Below, piece by piece: positions 12,879 through 25,092 of a stretch of DNA of 64,000 bases; position 1 is the stretch's first letter; each line of letters starts with the position of its first letter. Made by a program: the position numbers and the translations under genes. Origin of the DNA: Branchiostoma floridae (taxonomy: Eukaryota > Chordata > Leptocardii > Amphioxiformes > Branchiostomatidae); NCBI RefSeq assembly GCF_000003815.2, contig NC_049982.1, positions 22,453,640 through 22,517,639 of the forward strand, in the 5' to 3' direction. The notes under the pieces are model-generated. The model ran no database searches. It had not been told where the DNA came from and saw only the letters and a program-made list of their open reading frames with translations.

Positions 12879-14457
12879 GTAAGAATTTGTCGCTTCCTAA
12901 GGGTGTGATTTTCCTGGCACAGTATATCATTGTCGCTGTCAATACCATTGCCACAGATGCGAGAGTATTTTACACCACAATCTGTGAAATATGTTCCAAT
13001 CAGAGATGGATTTTACACGCAAGAATGAGGACAATCAATATCTGTCTTGGTATAAAACCAATAGGTTACGTCTAAATATAGTTCCCAAAGAGTGAATTGG
13101 TGAAAGAATTCCAAATGCCACGGCCAAGATAAAGAAAATGACCTTTACACAATTTAGAAACGGCTTGTTACCGCATGGCAGTAAAACTCAAATTGACAAG
13201 TGGCCTTTACGCATATTTACGCTGTCTTTATGCGAGACCTGCTGTGGTCAGCTACCTGTTGCATTGGATTGATGAGTTTGTAACGTGCCGTTATTTATGA
13301 CACTACGCGCACAAGGCACCGAATTGGCGGGCTCATTTCGTCCATCTATTACCGTAAATGGAAGCTGTTTCGAATATAATAGATTTTGGCCACATATGAA
13401 ACAATTGGCAAATCAATTTCCGGAAACAGAATGTAGTTTGCTGAATTTCTTTCTCATATGAATATTCACCGTTAACGACGAATGTCATTATTGGAAAGCA
13501 ATACGGGGAGTAGCTTTCGTTCATCAGTATAAGAATAAAGCTAGAACTGTATGTAGAATTGCATGGGTCCACGGGTCGGCCTGTTATGTTGATAAGCCTA
13601 CTAAATTCCTTCTAAAGAATTATCATGATTATTCATGGACACAAATATATGTTTCATCGATCCTCTCATAAAGATTACATAAGCTGGCCAAGACAGATGA
13701 GTCCGGATGAAAGTATCATCTGCTCAAAGGATCATATCTTTACGTCGGGAATCTGCTTCTATTGCTGCCGATCTGAAAAGCACAACAAAGAGGCTGTTGC
13801 TAAGTTCTTAAGACACAATCATTGTACTCTACTGGTTCTGTAAAAACGAGAAAATGTCTACAACAGGATGAAATACGAAGATTATTTTCGGACGTTTTCA
13901 GTCACGAGTACTAACATTCACTTGTTCTGCCAGTCCATTTTGGGGGCAATGAAGAATAGTTGATGATATATTATTCCGAATTGAAAATCATTTTGCGGTT
14001 TGCGATCTGTTGATCGGAGGTCTGTCATTTGGCTGATCGTCTGACATCTGTGATTGTTTCCTTCTCAGCATAAGGGCATTTCGGCGGATGTTCGAACTGA
14101 GAGCTAAACATTTCACAGTCAAGTGATTTCTATAGTCCTGACGTAGTTAAAATCATGCAGAAGTAAATGCCTTTAAGTACTGCTTTCCCGACATGCGACA
14201 TAAAGTAGAGGTCTCCGGATGCTCACTGACACATCCAGCCATCATACGTCAATGGTAATAGAAAGGAACAAGGCTTTTTCGCTTGAAGTTAGCAGTTCCT
14301 GTTTTGCCGTCCATCAGCGTACTGCATTCTACCATATGGGTACAAGACACTTCGAATTCACGTGGTTCGTGAAAGTGCTGTTGCTATCATGAACTACTGT
14401 TGAAATAACTGCTTCAAAACGAACGCTAGAAATGGGCCACTACTTGCTCCATCTAGC

Positions 14458-14643
14458 TTGAATTTCGTCTTTTACAGGGGTGTCTTTATCAAAAAGCTTC
14501 TGTATGAATTTCATCTTTTACGGGGCTGTCTTTATCAAAAAGCTTCTGTATGAATTTCATCTTTTACGGGGCTGTCTTTATCAAAAAGCTTCTGTATGAA
14601 ATTCATCTTTTACAGGAGTGTCTTTATCAAAAAGCTTCTGTAT
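14458..14643. repeat. 46-bp tandem array, four copies
   Basis: The phrase TGTCTTTATCAAAAAGCTTC starts at 14481, 14527, 14573 and 14619, exactly 46 bp apart. Each is followed by TGTATGAATTTCATCTTTTA with one or two substitutions. Copies are close to identical, so the array is young. Confidence 0.9.
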
Positions 14644-14905
14644 GTATATTAAAACCGTGTCTCTTGAGTTACGCTCTTACGTCAAACAGACTACACTGTA
14701 CAATTGAGCACGCAAAGACCAGGAAACCAGACAATATATAGAGTCAAAGAGCTTTCTTTTATGAATTTGGGGACCCATGATCATTAGTTATAAGTGCAGA
14801 ACACATGTGAGCAACGTCTATTGGAAATAATGGCCTAGATCAGTCAATCGATCATCCGCATGTTGATGCAAGGCAGCTGAAGGATGTTCTATTTTTGGTA
14901 CAGGA

Positions 14906-15053
14906 CTAATCTCCAAGCAGATCCTACGGTAGCATAAGATAGTATCAAAACCTGGTAGAGTAGCGTGTTTCGCTACCGGCCGCGGGGGAAATGTACACTC
15001 CTTGGCCAGTTTGGTACTATCTTATGCCATTGTAGGATCTGCTTGGAGATTAG
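14906..15053. mobile_element. MITE with about 39-bp terminal inverted repeats
   Basis: CTAATCTCCAAGCAGATCCT (from 14906) is inverted at the right end as AGGATCTGCTTGGAGATTAG (to 15053). The match extends inward through the TAAGATAGTA/TACTATCTTA pairing. The element is 148 bp with no coding capacity, so it would depend on a transposase supplied elsewhere. The arms are well conserved. Confidence 0.8.
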
Positions 15054-15936
15054 CAAAGGACATCCAGTTGGCTCTGTCCCTCTAAGGATTTCAAGGCTTG
15101 GTCTTCCCATCTTCTTTTGGGATTTAGATGTTGCAAGGCACTGTCCGTTCTCTTTCGTAACACAAAAAGTGAGTGGCTCTGGATCCGGAAAGCAGTATCA
15201 TTTATGTCCCTCACGACTGTTATGGAACAATGAATGAATGAAAGTCTACCTTTATACATTCATGCCTCAGGGCTAGGTACATTTGATTTATCTTAAAAAA
15301 ATACAGGAAAGTATAAACATTAACATGATAGCAAAATGTGTTTTACTACTCGACTACTCGCCCCTTCTATGCAGCAACTGATAATTTTTTATATGCTTAA
15401 TACAATGCAAATTCATCCTTTGCATTTAGATGTTTGAAGTGTGGAAATTTTACTTGATACAGTCGAAAATTGCGATTCTTTCGTTATAACACAGTCTACA
15501 ATTGTAATATAAACCACCGTTCAACTTCTACTTGATTTATGTCACAATATCGGTAAAGTCTATGCTGTAGATGAGTGCAGTTGTGCCTTCCCATATCAGG
15601 GGACAATATATCGGTTCTTTACCTAGATTGGACGCGGCAGTTCCCAAAGCTGCTACAGCCAGGCGTCACAGCGTGGTGTTTTGACCCCTAATCCATTCTG
15701 ACTGATTATCCTGTCCACCAGTAATAAGGAAAAATGTCCGCGTCCATCTATCAACGTGATTACCGAGATGGTCATTTCCAACAGGGCCGCACGTGTGATT
15801 AGATCTCCCCTCTCCGTGTGCAACACCACTAATCTGTTCGGTACGGAAGCCAGAATAAAAAGTCACTGGGAGAAATAGGCCGCAATAATACAGATAAAAT
15901 TCATTGCAGACACGTGCACGAGGATAATTATGAATC

Positions 15937-16056
15937 AGTTAACCGATGAGAGTGGTCGAGATTCCGTGGCCCCGCCCACCGAGGAGTTTATAGTCTCCCC
16001 GAGGTGGCGGGACTGGTGTTATACACGGGAATCAACGCCAAGCCCATCGGTTAACT
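15937..16056. mobile_element. MITE, 120 bp, AGTTAACCGATG inverted ends
   Basis: AGTTAACCGATG (15937-15948) pairs with CATCGGTTAACT (16045-16056). An inner inversion pairs CCGCCCACCGAGGAG with CTCCCCGAGGTGGCGG, so transcribed RNA would fold into a long GC-rich hairpin. It has no coding capacity. Confidence 0.7.
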
Positions 16057-19000
16057 AGTGTAGCACATGTGGGGATTGATCAGGATGGTCACATGTGTAT
16101 AGCATCCCTACTTTTCAGCCTTATAACACCACAGTTTTGCTTGATATCAACACACTTTTTACCTTATTTGCATGAAATAGCCTCACACTTGGATATATCC
16201 ACAGAAAATTGGAGCTTCTCGTTGGCTGAGGGGATGTAGCCATGAGCTAAAATCACAGTGAGAAATATAATGATATAAGGTTATCCACGTGCTAGTTCTG
16301 TGGGATTTTGGGTAATAGAAATTTACCCACTTTTTGTGTACTATGTAGGTTTCTTGGTTTTGGTAGCATTGTGTTTTCATGTTCAGCAACAAGTGGGAAA
16401 GAAAGAATGTATGTTGGACACATTGGTCAAAAATTGGCCAATATCATGATACCGTTTGAGTAATTTGATGAGTAATATGGATTTGTGTCACATCTCTGCC
16501 TCGTCACTAAGCTTACAAAGGGGCCTAGCTGTTTATTCATATGTCTCCGTGTAGGTGGCAAGCACCTGAGGTAAGACGAATAAGAAAATGTTTATAAACT
16601 ATACTTACCCAAGCAACTGGACATGATTTTTGACATTTCTGGTTGTCAGTGACACGTTAAACTTTTGCGTAACTGCTATTTGGATGTCTAGCATTCATCG
16701 ACGTGAAACCTGTACTTGTAATACCTTGATTGAAGCATCAAGCACTTGTGATATGCACATGGAAAGAAAATAATTGGGCAGATAGCTCATTATTCAAATG
16801 GAATTCTGAGAATTGGGTTCACGCTACAAAAAGGATTGAACAGTTATTAGGCTCTATTCCTACCACATGTCTATTGTCCGTTCTGGCATGGTTGGTACTT
16901 TGATATAATGATTCTCTTTCATAAATCTGAAAAATAGTACAATAATGCTTTGCTCCTGTGTCGCTTATGTGACACAATTACCCATGTGTGCACTCAGCGA
17001 GACATCCAATCTCCAAAAACATGAATCAGTTCTAAATAGTCACATTAGAGGAGTTGTTTTGTATAATCAAACACACTCAAAACGTAAACCACGCTGATTC
17101 TCATGTAATTTGGGTCTTAATTGTAGCTCATTGTCGCACCTATTTCATAGAATGATAAAAAGATTAATTGTAACTTCGTGCCCGTTGGCTAATTGAAAAT
17201 GAATCTTAGTTGCAGGGTACAACCGTGCAAGGGAAACAGATAATGGAAATTGATCTCTGTTGCTAGGCTGTAATGATATATGATTATGATAATGGTTACG
17301 TATCTACATTCATAAAGAGGGGGTTGACATAAAAACGGTGATGCGCGACAAAATGCATTTGACACAAAACAGAGGAGTTGCAAACCACAATTGAAATTTC
17401 TCACGGCAATCGCAAGCATTCAATCGACTGCAGGGCTCAGTTTCTACTTCGGGTGTACAACAGTGTAACAAATGTACCGGTGTCATTCGTTGCTTTAGGC
17501 ATCTTTTTAAGAGCATTATAACTCGCTGTAAAGCAAAATATATGACTTTGCGAACCTTGCCAAATACAACAATAAAACCAATCGTGAAGTCCAACGTATG
17601 CGTCTGATGATATATCTCCATTTGTAGATTCATGACACAGGACTAATTGTAACTAAACAAGCAGAGATACGATAACATTAAAAACGTATACAAAATGTCT
17701 GGTCTATACAGCTATATAGGCACCTCTATGTGTTTCTACGTACGTTCTACGTACATGTACATTACTGGGTGTGTGTGTGGGGGGGGGGGTGATTACATGT
17801 CTTTGATGTCAGTGGGTAATGAAGAGTGGGTTTTGTGATTTGTGATAATGAGAAATCTAAGCAAACCTTGCAAAGGCACAAACATGCAGTGGTAGAAATA
17901 TCTGTGTTGCACGACAACACAACATATCGAATTTTGCTTCGGATATTCTTCCCACGCCCCTAGGGTCTGATTAGCGTCTTAAGCAGGCAGACTTAAAGAT
18001 ATTGTTCTTCATGCTCAAGATCTTCACTTATATAACCAAATGAGCACCACTGGGAATAAGGTATACGTGAGTTGGAAGGTAAGAACTTATCGGTATATAC
18101 CTATATGGCGAATTTCATATTGCGTGTCAAATCAGTTGCTGTTACATGAAAGCTTCAGGCTACAATAGTAATTGGAGATCGCACTTCTGATACTGCTGTC
18201 AACGTTTAAACACATGAGGTATATGTGCAGGCGAATGTGCAGATCAATTATTTGGCATATCCATCTAAAAAGTCTAGTTGAATGGTTTATATGTACCTTT
18301 GCAATAACACACATGTTTGTACTGAAATGCCAAACGATTGCGAAGTAATTGCAAATGGCATGGTCATGACTTTGTCTGACTTCATCCGTCAAGGGCATAG
18401 GGATTATGTAGACGTCAGCGACTTGCTGTGGATTTCGCTTTGGTGCTTGTGGTCTTACGTTCGTTACCTTGCTCGATTGTTACGTTGTTGAAACCACGGA
18501 AACAATCATCTAGAATGGCCGGCAACGAGCGGTCATCAACCCCAAAACTGTTGCTTCAAGGCTGATTGAATCACAGACAATAGCATACAGCAGAGTACCT
18601 TCAAAGATCAAGTTGCACATGAAAGAAATATCCGTTAAAAGCGGCCGCCACGCGGTACAAGAGAAGAAGACAAGGAAGGAATTTATTGTATTTGCTAAGG
18701 AAAAGGCAAACTTCATTTCAACAGTTTCCGGCATCTTTCTGTTCCGTGTCGTATAATTCTGGTGAAATGATACTAAGGTTCTTTTATAGATTGTACTCTC
18801 TATAGCCAGAGGCTGAATGGTTAATTCCATTCCATAATAGCTTAAAAACACGAAGGCTTAGTTTACGGTCTACTCGAGACAATGTAGTCCCCAGTGGCGC
18901 CGTACCCAAGCAGTTTGCTCAACGTTATATCAGCGGCAACAGATGCACAATTAAAAATACACATGTAGATCTAGATGGGAACGGGACCGTCTGATAAATA

Positions 19001-19154
19001 ACCGATATGATGTAGGTGAAAAAATATGGTAACAAAATTTTAGCAATGTGATATAGAGGTACATACGATTGACATGTGAAAAAATACTTGAAATCTGATG
19101 ATATCAGCAATAGTTAGGATGACAATTAACGTGTCGTATTTTCTGAGATCAGGG

Positions 19155-19300
19155 ATGTCCCTGTAGCTCAACTGTTATCTGAGAGATCATCTCGGTTGCA
19201 TCTCGGTAGGGCATCTCGGTTGCAAATTGGGACTGCGAGCACCGATCTTTCTGAAGTACGGGATCCTGTGTTCAACGTGGTGCCTCAAGCACGTTAAATC
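19155..19300 (+). mobile_element. possible tRNA-headed SINE fragment
   Basis: CCTGTAGCTCAACTGTTAT resembles a tRNA A box. It is followed by a duplicated 'CATCTCGGTTGCA' and 'TTGCAAATTGGGACTGCGAGC'. The B box is degenerate and no cloverleaf can be drawn, so this is not a functional tRNA gene. Confidence 0.4.
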
Positions 19301-19542
19301 AAAATCTAGAGTTAGCTTTCAGACTAAAGTAGACACTTGCTCTATTGTTTTTTACACTGTTTGTACCCTTTCATGTTACCTGCAATTAGCCAACGGGCAA
19401 GAATTTGCAATCAACTTATATTTTAAAAGGGAAGGGCTAGCAAACCTTAGGCCTCCCTGTAAGAATATGCCTTGCTACAGAAACAGCAAGGAAACTTAAT
19501 ACCACCTACATGTGAACAGGAACAATTTCATGAGCTCTGACG

Positions 19543-19642
19543 NNNNNNNNNNNNNNNNNNNNNNNNNNNNNNNNNNNNNNNNNNNNNNNNNNNNNNNNNN
19601 NNNNNNNNNNNNNNNNNNNNNNNNNNNNNNNNNNNNNNNNNN
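19543..19642. other. assembly gap (100 N)
   Basis: A run of exactly 100 N, the size commonly used for a gap of unknown length. Distances across it, including the length of anosmin intron 1, are therefore approximate. Confidence 0.99.
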
Positions 19643-20286
19643 GTGCAATTACGTGTCCGGTCTGATAGAGCCAGGCATTACTCCACATTACACCTGATCC
19701 CACTAGCGACTTTACAAAATCCTTCTTAGAGCACAACATAAGAACCACCTTACCCTGCCAGATGTTTTGCCGGAAAAGACTACCTAAATGACTTAAGAAA
19801 AGCATTTAAGCAATATTTCTTATAACGTTTTTTCGTGATCAACTACATTACAGCAATCGTAATGTAATCTTCGGGGTTTAGTTGATTACATGTTGTTCAG
19901 TTTCTTTTTTGGAAACGGCCAGGCACATATACAAGCCAATTTCAATTTCAAAAATTGAGTGCGCTGTACATGTCTTTTCAGTTATAGGAGAAATACAGTA
20001 TATGAATATCATAGCTCGAACTGGGTAACACTTAGACCAGCCAATTTGGGGCATGTTTCAGAAAATGCTTGTCAAGATTTACTGTGTAGGTGTCAGAAAC
20101 CATACATGTAGTTCATAGTCTAGGCTCGATACGTGTGGTAGTAGACGCACTTTCCACTAGGCAGCAATCTTTGAGCAACCAAATTTGGATTTCTGTCACC
20201 CTTAGCTCTATATTTCAAATATGATCCAAAAATGTTAAAGTTTGACGTCAAAGAAAGCGAAATATGTACAGAAAACTTACACATAT

Positions 20287-20630
20287 TCGTTCTTTGTACA
20301 TGAAATTCGTCAAGGGCAAACGTTTCGTCAAGTGGTCGCAGCCAGGTGGTGCATCCGGCATGGGTGAAACACAATGTACCTTAAAGACTTCAGGCGTTTC
20401 ACATCACCTTTACGTCTCCCATATGTGACTCCAGTGATATGTAGTGGGCTTAACTGTGCATTATCGCGCCATCTCCTAAGCCGGGGAGAGAGAAAGGTCG
20501 CCTGAATCTTAACGCCACGAGGCGCAATCCAAACGGAACACTGCCGTATCTCTTTGCACCTGCCACCATCTTATCTGCCTGTACTAAGGCGAAACCGTTG
20601 GGAATCCGTAAGGAAATATGTGGATGCATG
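20287..20630. repeat. copy A of a locally duplicated segment
   Basis: The segment contains CGTTCTTTGTACATGAAATT, 'AAACACAATGTACCTTAAAGACTTCAGGC', 'GTCGCCTGAATCTTAACGCC ACGAGGCGCAA' and 'CTCTTTGCACCTGCCACCATCTTATCT'. All recur in the same order at 20931-21256. It is non-coding as far as I can see. Confidence 0.8.
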
Positions 20631-20930
20631 CATGTTCACATCTATCGTTTAGCGATAATGATAAGTCACACAATGATGTATTTGTTACAGGTACACAATC
20701 GAAGCTAATTAGATGTAAATGCAAGAAAGTTATGATTATGATAGATACAACGACAACTAGGTCCTGCACTAGATTACATTCTACTAGCCACTGATCCCTG
20801 CGTGACCTATGAGCAATCAAAATTGGATATATACATGTAGGTGTGACCTTTAGTTTTATGATTTGGATATAACCATCAATGTAAAAGTTTTATGTAAGAT
20901 ACAACAACAAAAATAAAGCTTTAAAAGGAT

Positions 20931-21256
20931 CCGTTCTTTGTCCGTGAACTTCGTAAGGTAAACCGTCAGAAGTTTGGCGTCTAGCCTCTACTTGAAATGA
21001 GGTGAAACCGCCATGGGCAAAACACAATGTATCTTGAAGACTTCAGGCAATTAACATCACCTATAAGTCTCCCACTATGTGACGCCAGTGTGAAGTCTTA
21101 GACTTAGCCGTGCTTTATCTGCTAAGCCGGACAGAAAGAAGGGTCGCCTGAATCTTAGCGCCACGAGGCGCAACTCTTTGCACCTGCCACCATCTTATCT
21201 CCCTGTACTAGGGCCAAACCTTCGGGAATTCGCAATAAAACCATGGAGGCACGCAC
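20931..21256. repeat. copy B of a locally duplicated segment
   Basis: Same order of blocks as 20287-20630, displaced by about 640 bp and in direct orientation. It lacks a short piece before the CTCTTTGCACC block. The copies differ at many positions, yet the blocks GTCGCCTGAATCTTA, GCCACGAGGCGCAA and TTTGCACCTGCCACC are unchanged. Confidence 0.8.
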
Positions 21257-21740
21257 TCATCTTGTTTTCTGGACGTGCTATAGTCGTGATTTTATATATA
21301 TAGTGGTACATAGATCATGTAGCGGTATAAGTTTGGTCCCCATTGAGGTTTTTTAGTAATGACGGGGCCTCTTGTATTTCAAGCTTTGAATAGTTCAAGA
21401 AACTAATGACGGATTCTAATGATTTTTACGCGATGATATTTTCACCCTATTTCCGCCAATCATAGTATCCATAACCCCTCAGTAAGGCCTGCTTTAGGCT
21501 ACGATCACAGTAGGGAACCCAGTGTGGGCATCACAGATAGCACACTGCGACTATAAATCAACTCAAGCCTTATCCCCTGCTTCTGAATTTCAAAGCCATA
21601 CTCTTTCGTCTCTGATGCGCCAGTACAAAAGCTGGATCTGGGCAAATATGTCTCTTGTGGAGAGTAAGACTAAGGGTAGATTAGTATCACACACAAACAG
21701 GGTACTTCAGCCGTAGGCGCCTCACGCTGCGTGCAAGCTA

Positions 21741-21853
21741 NNNNNNNNNNNNNNNNNNNNNNNNNNNNNNNNNNNNNNNNNNNNNNNNNNNNNNNNNNNN
21801 NNNNNNNNNNNNNNNNNNNNNNNNNNNNNNNNNNNNNNNNNNNNNNNNNNNNN
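21741..21853. other. assembly gap (113 N)
   Basis: A run of 113 N. Its odd length suggests a size estimated from read pairs rather than a fixed placeholder. Sequence may be missing. Confidence 0.99.
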
Positions 21854-22654
21854 GAATCTGACTTCGTGTCAGCTATGGTGTTCTGTCCCAGTTGAAAGTT
21901 GTCTTGCTTTTTCTTGGCTTCAAGACGGTTGAAATCTTTCTACTGAGTGTTGTAATTAGATAAATAAAGTTGCAGCTTAGATGGGTTGATGTGAAATCCG
22001 TTACACGTTGATCAGTTTGGGTCAAACACCTTGCTATCTTACTTTAGAATCAGCCGTCTTCAGCTGTCAATCCATCCCAGACAACAACTTGCTAATGTGA
22101 GGTTGGGATCTTGCAAAAGTTGCCGACAAATAAGCAGCGACTTATCTTGAATGCATTTGCCATACAACCCACTGAAGTCTGACGCACTCTGTTGAGACCT
22201 CCAGGCAATGACGTCACTGTGAGCACTTTTTTTGCGTGTGTCGGCGGTCACTTTCCTTTGCTATTGCTTCAGGCCGATGGCAAAGTCCAGAGATCTATAA
22301 GACACCATTAACGTTAACTTTATGGCCTTTCTTTCTAGTGCTTACCTTAGATATAAGAAGAACCACAGCCTTTGGGCAGTTCCTTATGTGAAATGAAATA
22401 TGTTCTTTGAAGCTTTCATTACATAACTGCATTCCCACAAAAGGTTCAAAAGGTTGATTATCTTCATACACCCGCCTGTAGCCTCCTTCCCTTCTTTCGA
22501 ACGGAGATTTCTAAAAATTGTCTACCAGAAAACATGAAGGTTCGAAGGCGTAACATATGACTTGACAGGAACAAGGCGTTTGGTAAGAAAGTTTTTGACC
22601 AGAAGACACGTCTAACTGTGTGGTTGAAGTATTTAATGATGTCCTACTTCTTGT

Positions 22655-23640
22655 CTTTAATAGATAGAACTTTATTGCTCGACATTTGTACATGGTACAA
22701 AGTATGGCAATGACTGTTACACAAAGTACAAAATAGGTGTAGAGAATAAGACTTGATATCCTAATTAACGTAACAAGAAGGGCTGACACATTAGTCTTTG
22801 ATATAGTGTTACAATCGAGTTGGGCTATACATGAGATTCATTACTCTTTCTAATAGCAAAGCAGTCTTTGATATATTTGCCTATCCTTGCATTATGGGAG
22901 TCGTGGCATCCAAAGATATATACAAATCTGTCTGTAGCATCGAGTCTCTTGAAATCTGCTGTACTGTATTCGAGAAATGTAAATAGCTCATTACGTAAAA
23001 TAGCGTATCTAGAGCATTCCATTAAAAAGTGAAATTCATCTTCAATATGCTTTGGACAGAAAGGACAGAACCTTTGGTCAGGGGCTACATTGTAATATCT
23101 ACCTGTTTCAATATTCAATTTATGGCTGCTGATTCTTAACTGAGTAATCGCTTTTCGAATTTCAAAATTATTTATATCATAAAGGTATGTTTCTTGTTCA
23201 TAACATTCTTTTGACTTGCTAAGAAAAGACAGCTTTGAATTGTTTTCAATAGAATTAAACCACTTTTGTATATATGTATCTTGTAGCCGGAGGCGTAGTT
23301 GGTTGACAATATAATCTATATTATAAGCCTCAGGTTTCATCCATATGTGTCCAAAGCCATGGTAACAGAGAATGTCCTTAACATGATTAATCCAGTCTTG
23401 ATTATCAGTAAGTACAGTGTTGTATGCATCGCGAAGCAGAGAGTCCTCAGGTAAGTTTACCAAACGGTGCCAGTATTTAATGAGCTGAATTCTAGCAGGT
23501 ATTATAATAGGAAAAGTTCCTAACTCTCCTCGCACGCCGTCATTAGATGATTTTGAATGAACACCAAGTAGGAATTTCTGAAAACGTGTGTCAAGTATGT
23601 CAAATTTAATATGAGTATCACGTTCTCAACGCATGACACG
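22655..23640 (-). pseudogene. 5'-truncated non-LTR retrotransposon (LINE), C-terminal ORF2 region and 3' UTR
   Basis: On the - strand a 236-codon frame (22825-23535) continues in frame upstream to an internal TGA at 23626-23628, beyond which similarity can still be guessed. Recognisable parts are the linker 'FQKFLLGVHSKSSNDGVRGE', then 'RISSHKLNIETGRY', then the C-terminal zinc-knuckle-like 'RFCPFCPKHIEDEFHFLMEC'. These are typical of the region downstream of reverse transcriptase in CR1/Jockey-type LINEs. The endonuclease and catalytic RT motifs are missing, as expected for a 5'-truncated insertion. An AATAAAG-containing 3' tail ends near 22655. It is not active. Confidence 0.8.
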
Positions 23641-24068
23641 AAGGCATTGAAAGCATACAAATTCATGTCATCACAATGAGCTAATATTATACATGCGTGT
23701 ATCGAATTTTCAGGCAGGCCTGTTCTGCATTGTATTCAGCACTAAGTTGCAGTATTGCAATGCATATATTTGCCAGACGCAAGGGCGAGTTGTATCCGTT
23801 TTGACGTGCCGTTGCATCATCCATCTAACGGCGTCTGGCCTAGATTGTTAACTGGCGTTTCGTATAACCTATATAGAGCGCACATGTAGTACTAACATGT
23901 ATTGGGACTCGGAACCATAAAAATCAATCAAAGTCAGTCTGAAATCCACAAATTGTTGGCTAAACATATTATCAATATTACAGTGGACGCATACGTAGGA
24001 TGCGTTTTCTATGCATAAAATGTTTAACCCTGTTCCCCCATATGTTCGAAACAAGGAGCAACATAATT

Positions 24069-25092
24069 ACAGGGTCGCGTAGCGAAACCCTGTTTTGTTT
24101 TTGCTGCCATCCATGGGTGCCGCCATGTTGAATTTTGACCATCCATGGGTGCCGCAATGTTGAATTTGACGTCACAATCAGTGACCAATGGCCTGTTCTG
24201 TTTCCAGTGACGTCACACCTCTATTACTTATTCATCACTCTCTATTATTCATTCATTAGATCTCTTACTTATTCACAAGCTACCAAATTCATTACCTAAC
24301 CATCATCATGTCAAGCTATATAAAGGGGCAAGACTCTTGTGCACTTTGGTTTGTGGGTTTGTCAAATTGTGCCAAAATGATATTGAATAACGTTTGGTCA
24401 AGACTAAAGTGCTATCAATACGTAAGGACGAAGATGAGTTATTTTTCTGATTTGACGAAATATATGTTGTTATTCCATTTGAATAGATAATTGCTATATT
24501 TAGTGTATCTTTGAGGGAGCTCATTATCATAATTTCAGCAAATGAAAATTACCAATACAGCCTTACTGTTAAATGGTAGGTGTTTAATATTTTCGTCAAA
24601 TCTAATTTTTATCATTAAGATTACCATGAGATGTGAAATTTATGCAAATGAGGCAATAATTTGCATATCAATTTGAAAATTATAAAAAGCTGTTACACTT
24701 TTGATATTCATACCATATGTTCCTTAAAGTAGAGAGGAATGTAGCAACATGTTAATTATGCAAATTTTGACGATCATCTGCATAATTTATGCAGGTAGTA
24801 AAATAAGGCAAGCTTTATTAGGTGCACTGTTTTCTGTTTGGTCGAGCGTACCTTGCACCTCGAGTGTACATTTGTACGTGTGTCTCAAGTACTTAGAACT
24901 TGCTGAATGAGGGGGTTGTTCAGGTGGGGCTAGTCCCTTTCTTATTGCTGGAGGGTCTATTCAGGTGGGGACAGTCCATTTCTTCGTGCAGAAGGGACTG
25001 TTTAGGTGGGGCTGTATATGTTCACATCTGCCTTTTATCATTACATAGCTAGAATTTCACCTAGCATAAATTACACTTAAAAGCGACCCTGT
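24069..25092. mobile_element. possible non-autonomous DNA transposon, about 1 kb
   Basis: ACAGGGTCGC (24069-24078) is inverted at the right boundary as GCGACCCTGT (25083-25092). The left end itself folds (AGGGTCGCGTAGCGAAACCCT). Just inside is a duplicated phrase 'CCATCCATGGGTGCCGC.ATGTTGAATT'. Near 24905-25010 a short threefold repeat of 'TTCAGGTGGGG..AGTCC' occurs. No transposase frame is present and no target-site duplication is obvious, so the boundaries are provisional. Confidence 0.45.
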
